From Diphasiastrum complanatum (lineage: Eukaryota > Streptophyta > Lycopodiopsida > Lycopodiales > Lycopodiaceae): DNA of 64,000 nucleotides. Within the stretch, counting starts at the first letter, position 1. Every line of letters begins with the position of its first letter. This document shows, one piece after another, positions 45,999 through 56,959 of the stretch. The position numbers and the translations under genes are program-made. Under the pieces are notes generated by a model. It was given only the letters and a program-made list of their open reading frames with translations, did not search any database and had not been told where the DNA came from. The DNA lies in contig CM055113.1 in NCBI GenBank assembly GCA_029204225.1, positions 29,827,220 through 29,891,219 of the forward strand, in the 5' to 3' direction.

Positions 45999-46584
45999 CA
46001 ATGTAGAAAATCAACATCTACTTAATGAAAGAGATGCAAACTCAATAAAATATTGATGAAACATCAAACATATCATAACATGAAGAAGTTGTCCGTACAA
46101 AAATATTAAGTTATTGTATTTCAAACATGTGAACCCAATGAACTATAAATCAAAGCATTCTATACACAAGATTGCAAGATATCATTAATATAGTGCACCA
46201 ATGGATAGATGAACCCAAGAGAACTCATGTATAAGCATGAAATGAGATATGAGAGAGAATATCATCCTCTTCCCACATGTTTACATCTCTTTATAACAGG
46301 TCCATGCCTCATTAATGAGCTTGGTTTCCCTTCATAGAAACTTCTAGATCAAAAACCCTATTACAATATGAAAAAAATTCAATGTATCTAACATTCAAAT
46401 TTGAATGTGTCCAAACTCGACTTTAACCCTTTCTCTCACTTTCTAAAAGTAGTAATTTCAAATGTACTTAGGCTAAAAATAACCTCATAAAGTTTTTCTC
46501 TAAGTATGAAATGCATATTGGCCTAAATTGCCAAATAATCAACATAGACCAAAATATATCAAACTAGTGACAATTTCTCACACT
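45999..46584 (-). mobile_element. Candidate LTR between gypsy and copia remnants
   Basis: The minus strand would begin TGTGAGAAATTG after a purine-rich tract (GGTGAAGAGAGAG, 46597-46585), as expected for the 3' LTR of the copia remnant on its right. A TATA (GTTATAAAGAG) is near 46282-46293. The left end at TGTAGAAAATC (45999) abuts CCATTGGCA, a possible decayed tRNA-Asp primer site, which would instead make it the 5' LTR of the gypsy remnant. I cannot decide. 45621-45998 has no other feature. Confidence 0.35.
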
Positions 46585-48640
46585 CTCTCTTCACCTAGTT
46601 TTAGCATAGACTTTGATAATAATCCAAGTGAAGTCCTATGCTTTGTAAACAAGTCTTTTCCAAGTGCTTTGGTTAAGATATCAGCTACACATTCCTTTGA
46701 AGACACATGTTGAAGCTCCACCTCATTTGCCATGACTTGTTCTCTCACAAAGTGATATGCCACCTCAATATGCTTGCTCCTAACATGAAAGATAAGATTG
46801 CCAACTCTTGGGCTGAAAGGTTGTTCCAAAAGATGATTGGGCTCTCTTAAAAATCCAGCAAGTTAAGATCCTTGATCGTCCTCTTGATCCATATCATCTC
46901 CTTTGTGCAATGAGTAACGGCTTTGTACTCGGCCTCACTAGATGACAATGAGATAGTGGCCTGTTTCTTCGACTCTCCATGATATAGCTCCATCAACTAT
47001 GAAAATACAATGTGCACTTGTGGATTTTCTATCCATTTGATCTCCATCAAAGTCTGAATCTGAAAAACCATACAAGTTAGGTGATGATCTTTTATACAAT
47101 ATGCCAAAATCTCGAGTTCCCATGACGTATCTCTAGCTTCCAATGCTCTTCACTAGGATCTTGCATAAATTGGATTAATCTACCAACACAATAGCTTAGA
47201 TCTGGTCTTGTAATGATTAGATATATAAGTGAGCCAACTAGATTTCTATAGAGAGTAATGTACTTGAAGGATCTTTCATTACCTCTTATAGTTAGCTTTA
47301 CATTTGACTCCATAGGTGTATCATAACACTTTGCATCTACCATATGAAATCTTCTTAGAATAGAATTAGCATACTTCTCTTGACAAATGAAAGTATATTG
47401 CGAAGATCTAATCACTTCTATTCCTAAAATGTAATGCAAATGACCAAGATCATGCGCCTCAAACTCCTTCTTGAGAGCACTCTTGATATCATCAACATCT
47501 TGATTGTTTCCACCACTCAAGATGATATCAACCACATAGATTAGCAAGATAGTAAGACATTTTCAGAAAATCTAAAATATAATGAATGATCATACTCACT
47601 CATAACAAAATTTTGAGAGAGTAAAAATGTGTTAAGCTTAGAATACCAACTCCTTGGTGCTTGCTTAAGACCATACAAACTCTTTTGTAGAAGTCAAACA
47701 TGATTTGGCTTTGTAGGTGAAATGTAGCTCCCGGGTTGCTCCATGTGCACTTCCTCCTCAAGATCACCATTCAAAAAAGCATTTGTAATGTCCATTTGCC
47801 ATAGATCCCATCCAAAAAGAGTAGCAAGAGAGATGATGACCCAAATACTTACCATCTTTGCCACGGGTGCAAAGGTATCATCATAGTCAATACCATGTCC
47901 TTGTGCATATCCCTTGGCCACCAACCTTGCCTTATGCTTACTGATAGATCCATCCTGGTTAGTATTAACTTTGGAGATCCATTTGCATCCAATAGCTTTC
48001 TTGTCCTTAGGTAACTTCACCAATCTGCATGTATTGTTCTCCGTAAGAGCTTGATACTCAAGATCCATTGCTTGGATCCACTCCTCTTTGTTCCTTGCTT
48101 CATCTACACATGTAGGTTCATCAAAAGAGGTTAGGAAATCATATTTTGTTCCAACAACTACTTGCTTACATTTATCATCATATGTGAGCCCTGAAGGTGT
48201 TTGTCTTTCCCTTGATGTTCTCCTTGGCTTTTGACTTGATGAAGGTCCTTCATCATCACCATCTAAGTAGGATCCATGTCATCAACATCAAGATTGTTAG
48301 ATCCATTCACAACATCATTATTGGAAGACACCTTTGGAATGTTCTCGTCATAAAAAATGACATCTCTACCAATAATCATTTTATTAGTAGTAGGAATGTA
48401 AACCTTGTAGGCTCTACTCACCTCACTATTTCCAACAAATATACCTTTCCTTGAATATGGATCCTCCTTTGTCCTATCATCAAGAGTTGAATTGACATAG
48501 CAAGTGCATCCAAAAGTTCTAAGAAACTTGACACTCGGCCTCCTCTTGAATAGCATCTCAAAAGGTGTTCTTCTATCCAATATAGCACTCGACGACCTAT
48601 TGCATAGAAAGTTAGTACACAACAAAGCAAAGACATCTAC
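46578..48640 (-). pseudogene. Copia-3 pol: integrase end, RT and RNase H, 5' truncated
   Basis: Minus strand, in copia order. The integrase C-terminus lies at 48625-48263 (RTPFEMLFKRRPSVKFLRTF, then the insert region). RT follows at 48068-47694 (KAIGCKWISKVNTNQDGSIS, RLVAKGYAQGHGIDYDDTFA, MDITNAFLNGDLEEEVHM) and 47547-47092, then RNase H to 46578 (SDSDFDGDQMDRKST, SKHIEVAYHFVREQV, CVADILTKALG). The active site YVDD reads YVVD (about 47530), so the second catalytic aspartate pair is lost. Gag, protease and the integrase core are missing; similarity stops at about 48640. Several frameshifts and stops add to this. Confidence 0.93.
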
Positions 48641-49522
48641 AATGTCTATCTCTGATAAGCTGGCGTCTTAGCGTCAATGTGAACTTGAGCGTATGAATAA
48701 TTAGCTTAATTAATCTGGTTTTTGCTATTTGTGCAGATGAGTGTGCAAAAGATGGGCGTGGAGCCATTGTGCCGTCAGGAAAAAGATCGTGGCTGCTGTC
48801 ATTGTCAAGTTGGTTGCACAGTATAGAAGATGAGCCTGAGGAGGCTTGCTAAGTCAAACTTTTCCGATATGTCAGATAAGTATGGTTTCTTCGATAAGTC
48901 TTTCGAGGACGCTATGTTGGTGAATCCCGATATGTCACCCAACCTTTACTTACTCGTCTTCAGTAGTGGAGCTGCGCGACAATGTAATTAAATGTGCAAC
49001 ATTGTGAATGGAACTAGATTAACATGGGACTTTGGAGAGTAGAGGAGATAAATCCAACAACAAGTGCTTGTTAGTGTGAAAGGGTGGAAGTCCCATTTTT
49101 TGTCCTTGTACAAAAGAGCTCCATTTTAAATTTTGAACTTGCTGCAGGCAGTGTAGTGTGAAATGGCCCTTAATCTTGGATTACAATATGGAAAATTGGT
49201 AGTCTTGAGACCTGTACTTGACTTAGGCTTGAGGCCTCACATTGTGAAATTATATGGATAATTTTTTGCCATTTTTATCAATTTCAAAATTTATTTAACG
49301 CTTTAATTTGTTTTTGGCATGACAACTTGGTGATGATGAGTATTTTGACATCTAGCCAAGGACAAAATCCATGGCCCACTATGCTTTTTAGATCAACCCA
49401 TGATCTAGGCAATTCCCATGATGCATTGAACCTAGTCATAGAAGTTTTTGTGCTTTAACTAAATTGCAACCCAAACTTTTTGAAATTGTGCTAGTTTACT
49501 AGAAGCACGAGATATAAAGTTG
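48641..49522. other. Spacer without a supported gene
   Basis: AT-rich, no recognised ORF. 48990-49075 resembles 27410-27500 (GCAACAT, GAATGGA, CTAGATTAAC, GATAAATCCA), so both are copies of a dispersed repeat. Confidence 0.4.
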
Positions 49523-49730
49523 AAATGTCACCCAACGAATACGCTTTTCATCTTGAAAGGAAGTACCCTCAAATTAGAAGCTTGCTCAAATGTCACCCAA
49601 TGAATATACATTTCATCTTGAAAGGAACATCTTGAAAGGAAGTACCCTCAAATTCGAAGCGTGCTCAATGTGACCCAATGAATATAAGTACCCCCAAATT
49701 CAGAGCCTGCTCAAACCTCAAATGTGAGTA
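49523..49730. repeat. Tandem repeat, three units of 49-79 bp
   Basis: Units start at 49523, 49589 and 49668, each AAATGTCACCCAA(T/C)GAATA...CTTGCTC. The second contains an internal duplication of CATCTTGAAAGGA, and the third lacks it. 49731-50131 holds nothing I recognise. Confidence 0.8.
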
Positions 49731-50131
49731 CTATTTTGCCTTTCAAAAAATGGGTTTTAAACATAGAACCTTTAAAAAAAGAAATGTGCAATAATTTTAA
49801 GGGGATCTGGAGAACGTTGAATTTTCACTTTGTAATTGATTTATTCAACTTCTCAACTTCAAAAAGTAAACTATTCAACTGACCTTCATATGACACTCAA
49901 TAAATTTACTGGACTTTCTTTGAAACCCACAAAGACCCTTTTGAAGGGCAGTACACAACCTTGCAAACTTTCTTACGGGACTGAGCTGGCTGAGAACAGT
50001 ATATCTGCTGGATAGATGCATTGCACCTGGATGTCATTAGGGGTTTGGACAATTTTGTTTGTTGGATCTTGCTATTGCCTTGAAAAGTCTTTCTGTAGTT
50101 GCTATGTGGGTTTGGAACTTTGGGGGGGGAG

Positions 50132-50291
50132 GGTCAGGCTCGGTCCGCCCCGGAAGGTTGTACGCCCGAGGGCGGAGGGGGGAGGTCAGGCTCGGCCCGC
50201 CCCGCCCCGAAAGGCTGTGCGCCCGAGGGCAGAGGCCCGTCCACCATCTGGCGCACAACCTTCCTGGGCGGAAGGGCCGAGGAGCCTGACC
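50132..50291. repeat. GC-rich foldback of 160 bp
   Basis: GGTCAGGCTCGG occurs at 50132 and 50184, and its complement (CCGAGGAGCCTGACC) at 50277-50291. The arms include GAAGGTTGTACGCCCGAGG and GCGCACAACCTTCC. The segment is mostly G+C while its surroundings are AT-rich. Confidence 0.8.
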
Positions 50292-50554
50292 TTCCCTTGC
50301 GTGAAATCTATTTTCACATTTTTTTTCTTTGTTTTTTTTGAGGTAAATTTTTTTTACATGCTCCTTTTGGGCGGAAGGTGAGTGTAAAAAAAGTAAATTT
50401 TTTTACATGCACCTTTGGAAGTATGGAAGGTGCTTGTAAAGAAAATTGTTAAAAAGAAATTTGTGATTTTACTTTACGACGTGTGGAAGCATATAGAACC
50501 TCTCATTGCTGAGTGTTTCCCTCAGAGCGTTTACCACTTTATGAGTTGCTTGAT

Positions 50555-50760
50555 TGCTGCCTTTTATTGGAACTGCTTCGTGGGTGAAGTGATTGCGTTG
50601 TTTTTTGTTGTATTTCAAATCTGAATTGAATCTTCCACTGCCTTCCATTGAAGCTGCTTCGTGGGTGAAGTGATTGCGTTGTTTTTTGTTGTATTTCAAC
50701 TCTGAATTGAATCTTCCACTGCCTTCCATTGAAGCTGCTTTGTGGCTGAAGTGATTGTGT
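50555..50760. repeat. 81-bp tandem repeat, about 2.6 copies
   Basis: CTGCTTCGTGGGTGAAG recurs at 50573, 50654 and 50735 (the last changed). Because the period is a multiple of three, a minus-strand frame stays open through it. It lies just upstream of the coiled-coil gene. Confidence 0.85.
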
Positions 50761-50945
50761 TATTTGTCTTTATAATTCGCCTCTGCATTGAGTTTTTCTT
50801 TTGTTTCTTGAAGTCAAGTTCTTGCTACTTGGGTTTTCTGGTTCATCCAACTCTCTTTCCAGTGGATTTTTAGTATTCGCAGGGTTCCGAAATACAATTT
50901 TTGAGGCTTGCTTGTGAGAGTGTTTGAATAATCGGACAAGAAGTA

Positions 50946-51926
50946 ATGACATTATGGAGATCTATGATTGAGCAGCTGATGCCATTCACAAAGGAGACTA
51001 CAGAAATTTTTGCAAAGCCTCGCCTTTCTATTTCTGAAAACGGCTCATTGAAATCGATTTCTGATAGCTTGGATGATCTTTTGTTGCCTAAAGAGCTATA
51101 TTCATCTGAAGGAATTGTCACCCTTAATGCTCGTGAAGAAGAATATTCATCCGTGATCTCCGCAGCAGAAAGAGATCACGAGCATATCGCGAATTTGAAG
51201 TCAAAGATGCAAGCCATGTTGTGGGCGCTCCAGTCTAAAGATGATGCAATTGCTTTTTTGAACCAGAAGCTGCAACAAAGGCAGACAGAAGCGACCCTCT
51301 ATCAAGAGAAGACATCAGCATTGACATCCGAGAATCTTAATTTAAGGAAAGAGCTTGAAGCAAGCCACGCTAGACAAAAGGTGCTGGAGAAGAATCTGGA
51401 GCAACTGATGCGCAGGCAGAGCATCCTGGAGGATGCAGAAGAGAGGCTCTGCGCACAGCTTGCAGATCTGGAAGTTGAAACCTTGGAGCAAAGTCACGAA
51501 TACAAAGCTGAGCTGAGCAAGCTCACCTCTGAGCTTCAACAGAAGGAAGCTCTAATCACTTCACTTGCAGTTAAGATTGAAAGCACGCCTGCCATCCAAA
51601 AAGCATCTGTTAGCGTTGAGATTAATCCATCTTTGCAGCTCGCAAAGGCCAAATCGCAGCTGGAATCTCTTCATAGAAAACACTCAGAGACCTCAGCATC
51701 TCTTCATACTGCAGAAAGCGAGATCATAGAGCTAAAGAGAACCATAGATGCACTCAAAGCTGAAATGCTCAGATTAGATTCTGCAAAGCAAACCCAAGTC
51801 AATCTGTTACAGAAAGCTCAAAAGGAATTGGAGTCCCTGCGAAGAAGAAAGTATCCTATTCAAATTGAAGCTGCAGAAATGCTCTTCAACCTTAAGTCTG
51901 CAAGTCCATTGCTGGTGGGTGCTTGA
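50946..51926 (+). CDS. Coiled-coil protein of unknown function, single exon
   Basis: An intact 326-residue frame. The ATG at 50946 is the first after an in-frame TGA (50925-50927). I do not recognise the family. The N-terminus (1-60) is mixed and contains an acidic helix SISDSLDDLLLPKELY. Residues about 62-212 and 229-302 are long heptad-type helices rich in Leu, Glu, Gln and Lys (LTSENLNLRKELEASHARQK, AESEIIELKRTIDALKAEML), separated by a Pro-containing break at 213-228. The C-terminus is RRRKYPIQIEAAEMLFNLKS. There is no signal peptide or membrane segment. Codon usage is balanced and uninterrupted, unlike nearby transposon debris, which argues for a real gene. A TATA-like TTTATAATT is near 50769-50777. 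It may be a structural or motor-associated protein, or a fragment of a larger one. Confidence 0.75.
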   Translation: MTLWRSMIEQLMPFTKETTEIFAKPRLSISENGSLKSISDSLDDLLLPKELYSSEGIVTLNAREEEYSSVISAAERDHEHIANLKSKMQAMLWALQSKDDAIAFLNQKLQQRQTEATLYQEKTSALTSENLNLRKELEASHARQKVLEKNLEQLMRRQSILEDAEERLCAQLADLEVETLEQSHEYKAELSKLTSELQQKEALITSLAVKIESTPAIQKASVSVEINPSLQLAKAKSQLESLHRKHSETSASLHTAESEIIELKRTIDALKAEMLRLDSAKQTQVNLLQKAQKELESLRRRKYPIQIEAAEMLFNLKSASPLLVGA

Positions 51927-52766
<840 letters not shown>

Positions 52767-53632
52767 ATAAAGGAATGCCAATATTTGAGCTAGAAGGTTT
52801 GAAGATGTATCAAAAGTTGCCTTTATGGTAGAACATCTATTACTTTATGCAAATGCTTTACTTCACAAGTTTGCGATGGCTCGTCTCTTCTAAAAGACAC
52901 ATGGGGAAGAAACCAAGCATCTAATGTGGTTGCGTTGGAGCCAGTTAGAAAGGCACTAGCATTCCTTTTTTAAAACAAAAGTTGTAGAGCTGGTAGTCCT
53001 ATAACAAATTCTATATGAGAAATTGATCTAGGCCAAGTTGGTAGACATAATTGGAGTCAAAGCAGAATGTCCCAAATCGATATCCGGTGTAGTAGGTTAC
53101 CTATCGATTCATGATTAAGGTGACCAAGTCTATAATCCAAATCAATCCTTTATTAACAGATGCTGCACTGCTTAAAGCACAATCAGTTACAAAGTTACAT
53201 TGATTAAGCCTATAGAGATATCCTTGTCTCTTTCGGAGTGCAGGAATCCTCTTTAGCTTTTATCAAGAATCCAATAGGAATCTACCTAAAACTCTACCTT
53301 ATGTCCTAAGTCTGTAATTCGACTGATCAACAACAGATTGTTGTCAGGTTCGGGACATACAATACATTTGGTATGAGCTTCGGTAATCCATTCTAAAAAT
53401 TTAGTCTTACAGTACCTTCACCTTCAATTTTGTGTGAGCTGTTGTCTCCAAGGTGAATGAATGTCTTTGTATTGTAGGCTGAATAGTGGATGAACCATTC
53501 TTGATGGAGGGGGAAGCAAAAGTCCTATACCCTGCCTCACAATTGTAGTTCTGCTCTCTAAAACATAACCTAACAACCCAAATAGCAAGAGGAGGTGTTT
53601 TTCATAAACTGGAAGTTTACTTCTCTATGTAC
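52767..53632. other. Spacer without a supported gene
   Basis: No open frame of note and no clear transposon similarity on either strand. Confidence 0.4.
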
Positions 53633-53835
53633 GGAGGCATCAGAAAGGCCAGGGCAGCATCAGACAGATTGAAAATCTATTGAGTGGGGAGATTTTTACA
53701 ATATTTCCTAGTTGTTGTGAAAAGCATCGTCCCGGAGGCATCAGAAAGGCCAGGGCAACATCAGACAGATTGAAAATCTATTGAGTGGGGGATATTTTTT
53801 TTTACAATACTTCCTAGTTGTTGTGAAAAGAGCCA
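53633..53835. repeat. 101-bp tandem duplication
   Basis: GGAGGCATCAGAAAGGCCAG begins at 53633 and 53734. The units are nearly identical, differing in a T-tract length and a few bases. Confidence 0.88.
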
Positions 53836-54091
53836 CTTGTGTGAGAGGTTTGCCAAGAAATCTCTCATTTGTTTGTTTGGAGTACCGCAAATCACACTAG
53901 ACAATGTGTAGTATTGCCATTCAGAGTTAGGAGGCTTCATACTTTTCACATTACTGATCTCTATCTTTTGAACGATCACACATTTTGAAATCTTTGCAAA
54001 GAGGAGGCGGCGTAGCCACCGTGTCGAAGTGGAGAATCTAGAATATTCTCTCTGAAAGTTCTTATATTCCCTCTACTTTTTATCTTTTCTG

Positions 54092-54345
54092 TACCAATAT
54101 TGGATCGACGCGCCAGAGGTAAGAAAAATCCTGAGCAGTCGTACATCCGCCCGTCGTACAGATATAGCATATTCGTACCAATATCGGATCCACGCGTCAC
54201 AGGTAAAAAAAATACTGAGTAGTCGTACATCCGTGCATCGTACCAATATTGCATACCCATATCAGTATCGGATCCGCGCACCCGAGCTAAAGAGAATCCC
54301 GAGCAGTCGTGCACCTGCGCGTCATACTGATATCAGGTGTACAAC
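54092..54345. repeat. Tandem repeat of about 85 bp before Copia-1
   Basis: Three units start at 54092, 54176 and 54261 (TACCAATAT-GGATC(C/G)(A/G)CGCG...GAGCAGTCGTACATCCG). They may be promoter repeats of the copia leader or LTR. A possible decayed primer site, TGATATCAGGTG, is at about 54329. Confidence 0.8.
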
Positions 54346-54440
54346 CAAATATATACAGTTTTGTGGTGTGATAAAATTTGGAGACAGGTTGTGTGCTTAG
54401 ATTGAGCCATTTTTTGTGATCCGGACTCATCTATCCAATA

Positions 54441-55990
54441 ATGGCAACTCTAAGCGAGAGTGTCCTCAATGAGTCAAGCAAATTGGAAGGTGCCGGCAAC
54501 TATGCAGTTTGGAAATTCAAACTAAAGAACATTGTGATGGAAAAGGAGCTATGGGAGATCGTGACAGGTGAAGAGACAAGGCCAATTATTTGAAGATCAG
54601 TAGGCATTTGATAGGAGAAAGCCCAGAATGTCATCAACTTATCAGTTAGAGATGCAATTATTCTCTATATTTCAGATTCAGAAGGACCAAAAGAATGTTT
54701 GAATGCATTGTTTGAAACGACAAATACATCTCGAATACTATTTCTGAAGATGAAGTTGCATACATTGCGGATGGATGATGGTGCAACTATTGTCGATCAC
54801 ATACTGAAGATCAAAGAGATTCATGACCAATTAGCAGCAGTTGGAGAGCGAGTACAAGATCGTGAGATCGTACAATTGACATTGAATAGTTTAAGTGAGT
54901 CATATCAGATGTTTGTGACGAGTATAGCCACAAGAGAAAATCCTCCAATCTATGAAGAACTAGGTGGATTGCTTTTGTAGGAAGAGCAACGTCAAGAGAA
55001 CTTGAATCATCGTAACAAGGGCTATGATCAAGCTCTTGCAGTAGGAGGACGAGGTGGAATATTTGGTCGTGAAAGGTATCAATCGAGAGGAGGTAACTCA
55101 CGGCGGGGATCATTTCAACAGTTTCATGAGCAAGTCAATGATAGTCCGAATCGAAACAAATGGAATCAAGGCCGAGGTTAAGGACACGGCTATTCAAGAC
55201 AAAATAAACCTAGAAATTGTAGGTACTGCAACAAACCTGGCCACTGGGAGCGTGAATGCTTCAAGAAACAAAAGGAGATGGAACAAATAGAAGACAAATG
55301 GCAAGCGGGAAATTATGCTGATCAACATCAAGTTGATGACTATTATTATGAAGACAATTATACTGATCAACATCAATATGATGGTGATCAATATGAAGAT
55401 GATACAAGTGAGAATCCAAAATTGTTCATTACAACATCAATGACAAGTGATGAAGCCAAGGATACATGGTACATTGATAGTGGTGCATCCAAGCACATGA
55501 CTTCAAGGAAAGAGTGGTTTTCAGAACTCAAGAAAATTGACAATGGTGATGAAGTTGGACAAGCTGATGGCAAATTGCTATCTGTTAAAGGAGTTGGAGT
55601 GGTACCAGTGAAGTTAGCCAGTGGGAAGATAAAGCAGATAAGCAATGTGCAATATGTACCTAGCTTAGCTAACAATCTACTATCTATTGGGACGATGGCT
55701 GATCAACAACTCAAGGTTGGGTTTGACAACGACAAATGTCTCGTCAAGGACATCAAGAATCACTACAAAGTGATTGCTACAAGAGCTAGAGCCAACGGGA
55801 ATCGACTCTACAAATTGAATGTGAGATCTTTTACTCAAGCTATGGTAAGCACTGTTGATAGTCAAAGTGACCTTTGGCATCAAAGGTTTGGTCATATTAG
55901 TGCACAAAGCTTGCAAATCCTTAAAAGAGGAATCTAGTTGTTGCATTGCCTGATATCTCTTTTGAAGGAAACATTTGTGAGGGTTGCATG
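54441..55990 (+). pseudogene. Copia-1 gag, protease and start of integrase
   Basis: The ATG at 54441 begins MATLSESVLNESSKLEGAGN and NYAVWKFKL, the plant copia gag start. The same frame continues, with stops near 54591, 54978 and 55179 and a short frame disturbance near 54600. Domains: UBN2 gag (SRILFLKMKLHTL...LTLNSLSESYQMF), zinc knuckle CRYCNKPGHWEREC (55225-55266), protease WYIDSGASKHMTS (about 55470) and the pre-integrase domain LWHQRFGHISAQSL (about 55873). After CEGCM (about 55988) the sequence jumps to RT. The integrase core and N-terminal RT are deleted. Confidence 0.93.
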
Positions 55991-56948
55991 ATTTGATAAT
56001 TACAGGAAGTAATGAGAGCTTAATTGATGAAATCAAATCAGATCTTTCCAATGCTTATGACATGAGCAATCTAGGATTGATGCACTATTGTCTTGGCATT
56101 GAAGTATGGCAAAAGGAAGACATGGCCTTTCTTACACAAAGCAAATATGCATGAGATTTTTTTTATAAGTTCAATATGCAGGATTGTAGGCCTTTGAGTA
56201 CACCTATGGATGTCAACATGAAGCTTACTGCATATGATGAATCTGAAAAAGTGGATGCTTATTTGCATAGACAACTGGTGGGTAGTTTGATTTATTTGAC
56301 ACACACACGACCTGATATTTCTTATGTTGTTGCCTTGTTAGTCAATTTATGCAAGATCCTAGTCAAGCACACTGGAAGTCTGCTAAACATATTCTCAAAT
56401 ACATTCGAGGGACATTGAATTTTGGTTTGAAGTATGATCAGCCTGAAGTGCCAATGTTGGTAGGTTATATAGATGCTAATTGGCAGGTAATATTGATGAC
56501 AAAAGATCTACCAGTGGTCATACATTCAGTTATGGTAGAGCTGCAATGTCATGGAGCAGCAAAAAGCAACCTACGGTAGCCTTATTATCAACAGAAGCTG
56601 AATATCAAACACTCATCAATGCTACACAAGAAGCGGTATGGTTACGAAGATTGCTTGTGGATTTAGTTCACCATAGGTGAATGCGACTACTATATCTTGC
56701 GACAATCAAAGCTGCATTTACCTTGCCAAAAATGCAGTTTTACATGATCGAACCAAGCACATCGAAATACACTATCATTTTGTTCGAGAGAAAATTCTTA
56801 ATGGAGCCATTGATCTTGTTTTTTGTAAATCTGAATATCAAATGGCAGATCTTTTTACTAAGTCATTAGGTAGATGTAAATTTGTTGCGATCAAGATATA
56901 CCATGCTTGTGTATATTTGGCACTTCAAGAGTGTTCATGTGAAACTTG
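55991..56948 (+). pseudogene. Copia-1 RT C-terminal part and RNase H
   Basis: Starts exactly after where the RT active site should be (LIITGSNESLIDEIK follows YVDD in this family). It then has LGLMHYCLGIEVWQKED, STPMDVNMKLTAYDES, LVGSLIYLTHTRPDISYVV and, after frameshifts, RNase H (RSTSGHTFSYGRAAMSWSSK, LLSTEAEYQTL) and the end TKHIEIHYHFVREKILNGAI...MADLFTKSLG. The usual LTR does not follow. Instead, sequence of the Copia-2 gag begins at about 56960. Confidence 0.92.
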
Positions 56949-56959
56949 ATCTTGCAAAG

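Noticed and set aside
50016-50381. GC-rich 121-codon ORF
   Set aside because: It is a product of the GC-rich foldback with Pro/Arg repeats and frames open in several registers; no start context or domain.
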